Below the pieces are notes generated by a model that was given only the letters and a program-made list of their open reading frames with translations, had not been told where the DNA came from and made no database searches. Below are positions 9,104 to 21,300 of a DNA stretch of 34,804 nt, piece after piece. Numbering within the stretch: the stretch's first letter is position 1; each line of letters begins with the position of its first letter. The position numbers were made by a program, and so were the translations under genes. The stretch is from the NCBI GenBank assembly GCA_018398765.1, contig JAHBMJ010000294.1, positions 17,501 to 52,304 of the forward strand, given 5' to 3'. This DNA comes from Chromera velia (lineage: Eukaryota > Sar > Chromeraceae).

Positions 9104-9111
9104 GGGGCAGC
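9104..9111. repeat. Right 8-bp target-site duplication of the hAT-type element
   Basis: GGGGCAGC, identical to 7486-7493, directly right of the inverted terminus ending CATGGTCACTA. Confidence 0.85.
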
Positions 9112-10335
9112 GGCAGCGGCCGCAATCGGGTAGAAGGAAGAATGATCAGCCTTTCCTAATGGATAAGGCAGGGTCGTGGGAAGGCATGGAGAGCCCATAG
9201 AAGTTTAAGACTGCAGTCGTATCAAATCTAGGGGTTGATTGTTGTTCTTATCTTTAGGGCTTCTTGTTAACTATCTACTATTCATTATATAATCTAGTAT
9301 ATAATTAAATTGATACCAGATTGATACCTATCTAGGATACCTATAGACTGATATATATGTGCTTAATTATGCAGTGTATTGTGAGTCCTTGACTGGGATG
9401 ACGATTTTCTTTTTCAACCAGCCGCTAGATCAGCTGACCAACCCTGCAAAGACCTATAACAATTTAGGCAGGAACTTAGATACGAATCTAGAGGAATGTT
9501 TCTAGAAGAATTTAGACAAGAATTAGAAGGAATTTAGACAACGTAATAGACGTCTAAAATTCCTAAACTTTGGGGGTCAATTAAAATTCTCATAAACCCT
9601 ACTACCCTAGCATAAACCATAATCATAGTAGGGGGCGACCTCTATAAAAAAAAGATAGAAAAAACGGCAACAGTGCTCTAGAGCGGCAATAAATCACTAT
9701 TTAGCACTATTACTAAGATTCATGCAAAAATCAAAATATTTTGACGATATACTCTAAGATATAGTTTTGACTGGCAATGACTGCATATGTGTAGTTTCAA
9801 CTAGAATTTTAATTTTAAAAAATTAAGTGTTTAAGAATTAAATGAGAAAAAATAAAAAATATACATGTAGTAATTTATTTAAGACCTGAATGTATAGTTC
9901 AGTTTAGCTTTGGACCTAAAGTGAAATCCGAATCATTATCCGATGTAGAGATTAGTGCAGAGATGATTGCTGAGATGACAAACCCAAATTCTAGCCCAAA
10001 TTACATAAGCAGTATTCCGACCTATAGTACTCCAACAAGTTCCAGGATAAAGTACTATCCGATAATCTAGATTCTAATGGGGGCGCTCTTCAGATCCGCT
10101 TGAAAGCCTGTTTTTCTCAACACACTGGGCGGCTATTTTTTTGTCCTCTTTAGTTCACTCAGAGGACATGAGTAATTGGTAATTATCTCTTTACACTCCA
10201 ACAATAGTAGAAAAGACACCAATGAATGAGGAAAAGCAGAAGATTTTCAGACACACCCTGGCACATGGCAGAAGGAAAGAAACGACGACAGGATCCGAGT
10301 GAGAAAAGAGACCTGTCCAACCCCCTTTCTGGCCG
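9112..10335. other. AT-rich intergenic stretch, no gene seen
   Basis: About 1.2 kb, markedly AT-rich from about 9240 to 10080, with stop codons dense in all frames. A short segment near 9676 (ctctagagcggc...tttagcac) resembles the left end of the MITE at 31167, but I could not find a matching right end. The 3' end of the giant minus-strand gene lies at the right margin. Confidence 0.5.
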
Positions 10336-10745
10336 TTACTGATGCTGTTCTGCAGGCATTGTTTGTCCCTGAGCCGCTCCGGCTGCCGCCTCAGTCTGAG
10401 GAGGCACCGCTGCAGGAGGGGCGACTGGAGGGGGAACGACGGGTGGCGGCGCCTGCTGATGCTGAGTCTGCAGCGCGGGAGGCGGAGGTAAAGGGGACGA
10501 GGGCCCGCCACCTGCCCCTCCCCCCACAGCTTCTGCTGCTGCCCCCACCCCTGCCGCAGCGTGCGGCTGTTGCTGCTGCTGCTGCGTCGGACTGCTTGGA
10601 TGAGGATGATTTGCCTGAGGCTGCGGTGCAGGGGGGGACGGAGACGCCGGTGCCCCTCCTCCCGCTGAAGAGACACCCGTCACGCCACCTACCCGCCCAG
10701 CTTGCCCGGGAAACGACCGGCCGTCCTTCATCCGAACCTGAGCAT
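10336..10745 (-). CDS. Giant gene, last exon (Pro/Gln/Ala-rich tail and stop)
   Basis: Starts HAQVRMKDGRSFPGQ in phase with the exon before, then becomes Pro/Ala/Gly/Gln rich with a QQQQQQ run and ends TMPAEQHQ-stop (TAA). The acceptor (cttgtgcataaag) is weak, so the exact start could differ. Composition is that of a disordered C-terminal tail. Confidence 0.6.
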
Positions 10746-10804
10746 CTTTATGCACAAGACAGAGTTCATGCATACAAATGTACAATGAGCATGAAAATGC
10801 GCAG

Positions 10805-10839
<35 letters not shown>

Positions 10840-11556
10840 CAGCACGTGTACGCAAAGGAAACGCTTGTGGGATGCACGCATCGCAGTTGCCTCTTGGATT
10901 CTGCCCCCTTTCCATCTGACGGACGCGAAGCGTGCGAATGGCCCGGAAAGCGAATTTTCGGGCGTTCGCAGCTGCGAGGTCCTGGGTTCGAGCCCCTGCA
11001 CCCTCACTTTTTCGTCCAAATTTACGAGGAAATCATGCATGCATGCCCAGCCAGCCACGCGGTCCCCGTGCAATTGTTTTTAAGTGCCGTCCAGAGCTTC
11101 GCTTTCCGGGCCACAAAGGCAAGAAAAGCGAACAAAATTAGGGGGGCATCGATCGATCAGAAGGTCCAGCAGAAAGGGATGGACGGGAGCCCCCTCACCA
11201 TGCACATGTATGTATGGATACATATGTTTTACCCTACAATGCAAAAGCATGCGCACAAAGCTAAAGAAAGAAGGAAAGACGCAGGCAAGCACAGCAACAA
11301 GAAAGGGAACGAGTGAGAGTAACGTGCCTCCAGAATTGCGTTCTCCTGCAGATTTAGGTCAAACGGGTTCTTCTCCTGGTCAATCTCGTCGCCCTGCATG
11401 CATGCAATGCGTACGGACGGAAGTAAACAAACACATGGACTGACTCTTTTGAGATCCTTGAGAAGTAGAGAATCGGTTGACGGTGCGTCTGTTGCGAAAA
11501 CTGAAGACAACGAGTGTTCTCTCTCTCTTTCTCTCTCTCTCTCTCTATCTATCTCT

Positions 11557-11619
<63 letters not shown>

Positions 11620-12347
11620 GAAGAGGAAGGAAGGAAGAGACGAAGGAAGAAACAGAGAAAGAGGAAACGGACCTCAAAGAACAACCTGATGTCTGCAGAC
11701 CTCACCCCGACGTTTCTGCTGTAGCTCTCAACCAGCTTCCTGCATGCAGTGACGCACAAAGAAAAATGCCCACATGGAACCGCATGCGTTTTGTGGCATG
11801 ACCATAAGAACACTGATGGAATCTCGTCATCCTAGGTTGAAGGACAGGCACCAAAGGGGTGTAGGAGGTCACAACCAGCTTCCAACCACGGCAGAGCAGA
11901 GCCATCAATCAATATACCGCTGGACGATTCGCAATAAACGAATAGAGCCAAACCCCAGCCAGACGGAGCAGAAGGAAGAAGGAGAAAAACAAAACAGGAG
12001 AAGACGAAGCACGGACACAACATGGCAAAGACTAAAGAAAAAAACCTATGGGGAAACACACACAGAGACGCAATGGAAAACCGTCCGAAACCAAAAAACA
12101 GGAGAGAGAGATCCTTTCACATTCCAACTCTCTCTTTCACCCGACAGACTGAAAGGGGAAAGGTGCGCGCATCACTTTTCGTTCTGCCGATTCTCTTTCG
12201 ATCAAAAAACGCCCGACTTCTACTCCATCTCGGTCACTCCGGTGCAACCGCCATCCCTCACCCCCGACTGACGAGAAAGGCGTCGTCACGGCAGCGTTGA
12301 AGCGCAGTCGGGGAAGCTCTGGCATCTGGATACCTGCAAGCACGCAT

Positions 12348-12387
<40 letters not shown>

Positions 12388-15300
12388 GCTTGAATGCATC
12401 TCACTTTGTGGACTGGCAGAAATATCACGCGACAAGAAGCTCCGTACCCTCCCAATGAGAGGGTGCGCTTCAGAGAGACTGACTTTGCTGCCAGTCCTTT
12501 CACAGACAGGCCGCCTGACTTCTTTCATGTTTTTTTTTCAATACAAACAGCATTCAAACGGGCAATCACAAAAGAACGAACACACAGGCGGAGGACAAAG
12601 AGACGGACAGACAGCCAGGCACCCACAAACCCGCCCCCCCCGACCTTGAATGAAGAGCGAGACCCAAATCTTCTCTGCGTATTGAAGGGAAGACATCACC
12701 ACCACCTCCACCTTCACACGCCCACCCATACAATAGTCGACAGGGGCTAGGTCAGGAATCAGCTGCAGCGTTCGTGCCAGGAGGAAGAACAAACACGTAA
12801 GAGGAGGGGGAAAGCAAGCAAAAAATTGAACCTTCACAGAAACAAAGAAGTACGGCCCAAACTCAATCACTTTGTCAGATGAGATCGAGACGAAGGACGC
12901 GATGAGCAGGGGGCGAGACGGAGAAGAATATAATCAGTGTGCGTATGGCTGCAGGAAGTGAATAGAGAACAGTGCTGAACAAAGACACAGGCTCAAGGTA
13001 TACTGAAGTAGCTTGGTGGTGAATAAGTCTGCGTGACACTGGAGCACGGCAAGGCGAAGCAGAGAAAGACAGACAGACGGTCTTTCTATGAACCGACAGA
13101 CAGACTGACCACTTCCTTGCCATCTCTCCATCTGAGCTCGAGGACTTTCTTGTTCACCTCAGGGTGCATGCTCTGGTAGTGCCTCAGGATCTTCCTGCAA
13201 ACATCGACCCACGCATATGTTGTTCAGTCTTGCTTGCGCGGCTTTCTTTCTTCGTAATTTCTCACTACAGAGCACCCGCTTTTTGCACCTCCTGATTCCC
13301 TCCCACGAGCGCCAAGACTACCGGCGAGCAATGAAGAACCGACCAACACACTGCATGAGAAAATGATTAGAAGAGAAAGGAAGGGCCAAATAAAAGCAAA
13401 CCGAAGAGTAGAACAAAGGGAAGATCGAACCGTCAAGAAAAAGATACAGAAGGTGTCCGAGCAAGAAAAAGGACAAAACAGAAGAAGTAAGGAGCAAAAA
13501 GTCGACAAAGAATATCAAGGAGAATCGATACTAAGGGAAGAAAAGAAAGAACCCCGACATGACCTGAAGGGCATCGCCGTCTGCACTCTGAAGAAGACAC
13601 TGTTGCTGTTGGCCCTCTCCACGCACACCTCGATCATTGCGCTCTTCTCACTGGGCGAACCCCCGCCTGTCATTTCAGCACCTGCAGGCAGACAGAGAAG
13701 AAGCAGAAAAGCTTGTGTGTATGTTATTTGAACGATGCAGATCCGTAGACAAAACTCTCCTCTCAGAGATAAGTTTCTCATTTCGGCCCCTACACGCACA
13801 ACCTCACACCGGAACACGGCAGAACAAAAGAGAAAAGCAAGGCAGCAATGCAAGCAAAGGAAAACAGAGAGAAAGAGAGAGATCGAAAGGACTGACGGAC
13901 CTACCGACCTGGGGTGAGGCCCATCTCGGGTTTCTTTCCGAAGGCGCGGGTCAGCTGCACGAGCAGATGGGAGGGCGGAAGGAAGAAGAGAAAGCACGCA
14001 GATACTCTTCGTTGTACTGCGTCATTCTTGTAGTGACTCGTCTCTGTGCCTACGGATATATTACTATAGACCTGTGAATATATGAAGAAACACATGGAGA
14101 CATGATGAATTGCCAAATGATTCAGAGGCATCGTATGTCTTCGTGTTTGGTTCTGCTTTTTGGCAGGCAGATACAGGGGGGACTCCTCTCCCCCCCGCTT
14201 CCGATTTCCACTTCCTCTCGGTCCGTACGTGTGTGTTGTAACGCATACCCGCTCCTTTCCTGCCTCTCTCTGTCTCTTTTTTTAATATCTTGCAGCCTCC
14301 ACTTCAGACTTCCCCTCCCCTCTGTTCCTCCCCGCCCAACCGTCTTGCAGAGTGCCGCGTGGTTTGCGGAGGCGAAGATGAACTTCTTGGCCTTCTGGCA
14401 GATCGCGGAGAGGAACTGGATGACCTGCACGAGAGGGGGGAGGGAGGGAAATAGAAGGGAACATGTGAAGAGATAGAAAGGGAACGGACCGACTGAGTGA
14501 GTGACGGCATCAATCCACAAGCAAAATCATACACTCAGAAAGGGAACGCGATGAAAGGAGAAACGGAAAAGACCGAGTGGGATGGGCAAAGGAAGGTGTC
14601 GAGTGAGGGCAAGCGATCCAAAAGACAGGTGTAAACAGAGACGCTAGCGAACAAACAAACGAACCCACAGAACAAACAAACAAACAAACGAACGCACACA
14701 ACAAACAAGCAAACAAACGAACGAATGAAGGTACAAACGAACGCACAGAACGAATAAACAAACAAACAAACGAACGCACAGAACAAACAGAAAAACAAAA
14801 AAAAAGACCCACATGTCCCGTCACTGCGCGTCCCCCATCCTCGGACTGCAGAGGGACTTGAGACAAGTCGACCTCCCGAGCTCGTGAGAGGAACGCCACG
14901 ATCAGAGGAAGAACTCCCGGTTTGCACTCTGACGGCTGGAGCCGCAGACATGTGGAGTAAGAAAGGAGAATCGCCTTCGACGCACAGCTGCAGACAGTCA
15001 CAACAGAGAAACCATGCGTTCTTTCACAGGACTGCTGCTGTGCATAATGCCGAAAGCACAGATAAAGCCACCCCCATGAAGTGAATGAAATCAACCAAAA
15101 GGAAACTCGAGCTCCTGCGGTGCCAGACGAAAGCACAAATGCACAGGGACCTGCTCTACACACTTGCTCAAATACACGCACACGAAGACAAACAGACCCA
15201 CCTGGAGCAGACTCTGCGGAGTCGCGCAAAATCAGGCAGAGACAGGAATGAGGCGATGTATCCCCCCACGCCAAGAGGGATCACCCTCTTTCCTCCCGCT

Positions 15301-18300
15301 CCAAAGGAAAGGAAGACTGAGGGTGCCGCCCTCCCACTGCTGCTCTCATCCACGCACGTGGCCTTCCTGTACCTGTGCGGAGGCCACACTACGAACCGAC
15401 GGCACGCCAGGCCGACAGGGTATCCGGCAGGGGGCATGTTCGGCTGTGTGAGTGGATACGGGTGGTGGAGGGTGTTGTGTCTGAGTCTCCGGGTTCCGTA
15501 GAAGACAGAAGTCCTGCACGCACGCGTGCGTGAACGAAAAACAAAAGCTGAGGTCACGCTAAGTCTCTTGCTGTCCTGATGAATTCTGTTTGGCGAGGCG
15601 TGTCGTATGGCGTGCCTCCCTCTGCTGTTCATGCTGTTTGTTTGGGAGTGAGGCCAGGACGGAAGCTTGCAGACGGACTGAAAAGTGGAGATGCACAAAA
15701 GAATAACAAAGAACGCTAACGCTGAAACAGCACACGATTGAGACAGAGAACAGACCAAAGGAAGGACTGGAAGACTGGAAGCGAGAGAGTCAAACTGAGA
15801 CACGACGCCTCTCTGTGTCAGCCAAGCAATCCCCCCCGACTGACCAGAAATGTTGTCTGGCCACGCGTATGTGTTCGGGTTGTCTTCTCATCGGTGCGGG
15901 GAATGGCATAGGCAACACCGGGTTGTTCGTCCTCAAAACGTCCAGGGCATCGTCGAGGCAGTCCTCGTGCCTCTGCATGGTGCGGAGTGCAGACTGGACA
16001 CTTCGAAAAGAGGGTTTGTCTCTGTCGTCCCACACATTCTTCAACATACGGTGACGTTCGAGCAAGTCCGAGGAGGCATTATGGATAATTCTCAAGGCTC
16101 CCTCAAGAGATGTTGACCCTGTGATGTGTTCAAACATCGGCATTTTGGGACCAGGCTCCAAGGGGGGAAGGTCTCTGTCAAGCTCCTCCTCCTTCCCCAA
16201 GGCCTGTGCCTCCGCTTCCTCTGCCCCGCGTCTCTCCCGTCTCCTTTTCAACGCCTGCCGTCTCCTGAACTCGACAGTGCGGTGGAAGTCTGAAGGGGTA
16301 GGGCGGGGGGTCGGGGGGTCGTTTTTCCACCAGTCATCGTCGTCTTTTGTGTGGGACCGTCCGAAGAGGTTGGGCACACCTGACTTCTTGCCCTCCTGCA
16401 GAGACCTTCTTCTTCTCTCAATCAGGGTCGGAAGGACCATGGGCAGAGAATGGGACGCAGAGGAAGAGGATGCTACTGCTGCGGTGACGGCGCGAGCAGG
16501 GGGCGCAGGGGGAGAAGAGGAGACGGAGGGGAAGGCAAAGGACTTCGGGCGGGGTTTCCGACGCCACTTGTACCTCTTCTGCTGCTGTTCTGCAGCACCC
16601 GAAGAGGCGACTGCCGTCACACCTGTACCTGAAGCACTGGCAGCAGCAGCACTCGCAGGAGACGGAAGCAAATTGGGGGGCAAGGGGTGAAGAGGAGGAA
16701 GCTGAGCCTCCGCCTCGGCCTGGGCATCTGCCCCTGCCTGCTCTCCTTCGTCTGCCTTTTCGTCCTCCTGTGCCGCTGTAATCTCTTCCAACGACGCACC
16801 CCCCCTTTCCCTGGACGGCAAATTTCCCTCCGATCCCCGGAATGAGACGCGGCGCGCCCCGTCCCGGAAGACCACTTTCTCAGCCACGGCAACGTTTCTT
16901 GGAGCGAGTGCGAGGCTGAAAAGCGAATGGAAGTTCACCACCGGATTCAACGGTACATCATACTCTCCTGCGACTGCGTGGAAGGTCTTGACGTCTAGTT
17001 CGTTCCACAGGGGGGAAACGCCAGGGCCCCGCTTTCCGACAGCACACGAGGGCACGGACCCTCCGAAAGAGGATCCTCCAGAGTGTTTTGCCTTCTTTCT
17101 CATGATGGTGCTGCGGCAAGAGCCGAAGATGGTCTTTTTGCAGAAGGGACAGGTCGCCTCGAATTTTTCCTCTTGGACTAGGTGGCATCCCTGGGTGGCG
17201 CCTGAAGCGCTCTTGAACATCGAATGATGAAGTCGTGCGGTGAGGGGTTTGGGGGGGTGTTTGAGCTTGGGCGGGGGGGCACTGGGGGGTTTGGCGGGTC
17301 CGGGTGTGACTTTTCTATGGGCAGTCGCGCCGAGGAGGGAGAAGGGCGTCCATGGAAGGGGAGAGGGAGACGGGAGGAGGCCGTCAGACAACCAGGAAAC
17401 TCCTGGGGGTGGGGGTGGGGGTGGGGGGGAGTTTGAATGTGAGGATGTGTGCGGAATGAAGGAAGTGTCGATTCCGAGGGGCACGAAGGAGGGAGGATGC
17501 AAGATGGGGGGGGGGGAATTGTCTTCTCCTTCTTTTCCGTTTTCGTTTTCGGAATCCGAATCGGATCCGTCTCCCTCCTTCGCCTTCTCCTTCTGAAGTC
17601 GGGCACTTCGCCGGGGTGGTCCCTTTCCTTTTTTTGATGCAGACAGTCCTTTTGGAGCTTTCTCTTCGCCTTGTCCTCCCTTTCCCTTGCTTTCTCCTCT
17701 TTTCTGCATCTTTTGACGTTCTGTTTCTTCGGCACTTTTCTTGCCTACTCTCTCGGAGAGTCTTCTTGAAAAGGAAGAAGCAGCAAGATGAGGGTGAGGG
17801 GGTGAGGGTGATCTCGATTTGGTTTCTTTGTCCCCTTCTGCGGAATGTTTCTGCAGCCCCTTTCCTTTTCCTTTCCGAGAGGACGGGGCTGCCTGTCCTC
17901 CTGTTTTCTCTGCCACTTTTCCCCCTTCCCCCTTTTCCACAGAGTCACTCTGAGGGACAAAAGTGACTCCTTCTGCAGTGATCTTCGGCATGTACGAGAT
18001 CCCACAGCAGGAGACGGGCTGGCACTGTTGGCGTTTTCTGATCAGGGAGGCCGTTTCTGTCGACCCCGGGCTTTTTGCCAACAGGGGAAGCGTGACGTCC
18101 CCATGACTTCCAAACGAGACGTGCTCCCTCGCCTTCGCCCCACTGATCAAAGGCTCTCGGCGTTGCAACTCACTGCACGAGGCGTAGAGACCCAGACGAT
18201 CGGCTGCAGGCCAGCCGGGCGTGTTTCGGACGACTGCTGAGATGAGTGTGGGCGTGATGGGAGAATTTGTGAGACAGGCTTGGAGGTACGAGTAGTCTCT

Positions 18301-21300
18301 CAATAGCTGATCTCGTCTCTTGACTAACCAACGAAGGGGAGTGAGACCATCTGGAGGTTTGGTCTTGGAAGTCAAGTAAGAGGATAAGGCTTCGGGGGGG
18401 TCTGTGTGGGGGTCTGTGACTGTTTTGACGAAGTCTTTCAGGCGCGCTTGAGAGAGAATGGCTTGGGAGAACTGAAGGGTGCTTGACTCAAAAAGAAGGG
18501 AGGGACGGCTGAGAAAGAAGGCACGGGCTGTCTGGAACAATTTCTCTGGACCGAGACCGTCAACGGACACTTCAGCCTTGTCTCCGCTTTCTCCTAATCT
18601 TTGCTTTTCTTTTGTCTCACTTCTCCCCCCTTCGTTTCCTTTGGACGAACTGGAAGAGGAGGAGTCGACAGTACTTTTCGCGTTCTCTCCCTTCTCTTCT
18701 GTCCCCTCAATTTCTCTGAAGTTCTCCTCCTCGCGAAAGAAATCTCTGTTCGCAGCGACTCTGTCTCTTTCGTCTGAAAGACCTAGAGCGACGGGATAGA
18801 TCAGACGCGACAGCTCGGAATCCAACCACGCCAACCGAGATCCACGAACTTTCAAATCGTTCTTCTCATCTTCACTGCTACTCTTTGACGAATTGCCTCT
18901 GGACTCTCCCCTCTCTGGCTCCTTCTTCTCTTTGCCACTTTTCTTTGCCTCCACTATCACCCCTCCGTTTTTCTTCCGCCCTGACCGTCTGAGAGACGGC
19001 CTCTCTGCATCTCCCGCATTCTCCCTGCCCCTTTCTCTCCCCTTCCGTTTCCCTTTTCCTTCCTTCAACTCCTCTGCGTTCCCCCCACCTGCTGCAGAAG
19101 CAGAAGCAGGAGACCCAGTCTTCTCTTTCTTCTTTCCTTCGTCCTTCTTTTCTGTCGACACACTCCGCGAATCCTTTCTCTCCTCCTCCTCCTTCTCCAC
19201 TTCCACACACCCCCTCACCCCTCCAGACTTGATACCTGACTCCTCCCCCCNNNNNNNNNNNNNNNNNNNNNNNNNNNNNNNNNNNNNNNNNNNNNNNNNN
19301 NNNNNNNNNNNNNNNNNNNNNNNNNNNNNNNNNNNNNNNNNNNNNNNNNNNNNNNNNNNNNNNNNNNNNNNNNNNNNNNNNNNNNNNNNNNNNNNNNNNN
19401 NNNNNNNNNNNNNNNNNNNNNNNNNNNNNNNNNNNNNNNNNNNNNNNNNNNNNNNNNNNNNNNNNNNNNNNNNNNNNNNNNNNNNNNNNNNNNNNNNNNN
19501 NNNNNNNNNNNNNNNNNNNNNNNNNNNNNNNNNNNNNNNNNNNNNNNNNNNNNNNNNNNNNNNNNNNNNNNNNNCAGCCGAGTCCGGCCCCCCCCCTTCC
19601 TTCTCAACTTCCACAGTCTCAATGTTGGCAAGCGCAGAGTTCAAGTCAGACATTTGCGAAGAGCTGAAAGGGCCCCCACCTCCACCCAGGGCTACCGCAG
19701 GCCCCGGCAGAAACCGCATGCGCCCCCGTCTTCTCAAAGAGTAACCTTGCGGCTCGTCAGACTCAAACAGCGGGCCCAGTTGCGGAAAATTCTGCAACAT
19801 CGGAAGCGGATCGTAAAGCGCTCTCTCCGCGGATCGTAAAGCGCTTTCGGTCTGCTCCGCGTCGCCTGCTTGAAAGGTCGACAGCCCCTTCTGCAAGACA
19901 AACGACAAGGGGCGTAAATTCTTTGTACGCGGAAATGTTCACACACGCGAGTATATGCACATGACCACACTTTCCTTTAATCGGGAGGGCAGAAATTGTA
20001 ATGAAGACACCTAACAGGCAGTCCGATCCAGAAGAAGGGAACAGAGCAGGAGGGCAGAAAGAACGAAAGCCAGGAAAAACAGAACCGCATGCGACCCCTT
20101 TACTACAAGGAACATCTATGAGTATTTACTGTGTGAGAATCACGGTGCATATAGACAGGACAGTTGGGCTTTGTTTGGTGATTCCTCCCAACCAACCCTT
20201 CACCGTCTACACACCTTTTCCCTCTCCACAACTTTCCACAGAAACCGAAAGACCTCCTGAAAGGCAGGGAGACGCGAAGGATCTTCAGCCGAGACGCGAA
20301 GCATAGCCAGTGTCTGCTGTGCGAGTCGGAACTCTTTTCGTCTTCGTGCGAACCCCTCAAGGACATGCTCATCGTCCGTCTCTACCTTCAACTTCAACCT
20401 GCACGGCCTTGCGGCGACCATCTGCGCAGAAGAAGAGGAAGAAGAAGAAGAGGGGCATTCAGGTGCCCCCTCTTCCTCTTCCACTTTCTCTTCTGCCTCA
20501 TCCTCGGTCTCTCCAATTTGCAAACTCTTCGTGTTCTGCGCAAATCCGTAGTCCAAAACTTTCAGCATGGTCTCAAAACCCTCGAAGGAGACTTTGAACA
20601 GGTTATCGGACCGAAGTTGAATCCCGTACGCATGATGGAACAAGACCTGTAGACAGTTCGTCAAACCGTCAACAGCAAAACCAACGGCCAAAGCCCAACT
20701 GCTCTCCTGAGCCTCCACCGCTGGAGGCGACGCAGGAGGTACCAGGGGGGGCGGTACGGAGATCACCTTGCCGGCAGTTGCTGGGGGGTTTGAGGCATTC
20801 ATGAACTCTCGCCTGCCGTGCGGACGCCCGGGCCCGACCCTCGCGCTTGTTGCCCATGGCAGGGGCAACCATGTGAAGGGCAAGGGAGAGGCTGGAGAGA
20901 GTTTCAAACCTGTACCCTTCTCCTTCTGTTTCTCATTTGCTCGACGGATGAGTGACATATTCTCTTTGTCTCCTGCATTCTTCTTCTCTTCACGTCCTTT
21001 TCTCATCAAAGCCTCTCTTTCTGCCCTGCGTAAGTTCCGGGAAGAGGGCGCACCCATATCGGGTGACTGGACAGCCCTCGGGGCACGGGGGGGACTCTTG
21101 GACTCCTTTTCTTTTTCCGTTTGTTTTTCTCTTTGTTTCCCTCCTCTTTCGTCACTCTGAAAGGGACGCGGCCGTTTTCGGTCGCCCTTCCCCTCTTTGT
21201 CTCTGTCGCCTCTGCCAGCAGGAGTGGCTGCCTGGATGGTGTGAATGGTCTCGATCGCTCTCAACTTGGCCTGTCTGGCGTTGGCACTTCTGCTGGATTC

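Noticed and set aside
9660-9720. Left end of a second CAG-type MITE (ctctagagcggc...tttagcac)
   Set aside because: Similar to the start of the MITE at 31167, but no matching right end or 8-bp duplication could be found nearby.
12831-12873. Possible exon reading FGPYFFVSVK between the two SUMO-like exons at 13110 and 12762
   Set aside because: It fits phase 0, but joining 13110 directly to 12762 gives RDGKEV followed by LIPDLAPVDY, the expected strand-loop-strand of a SUMO-like fold. The extra ten residues would disrupt it and its acceptor lacks a pyrimidine tract.
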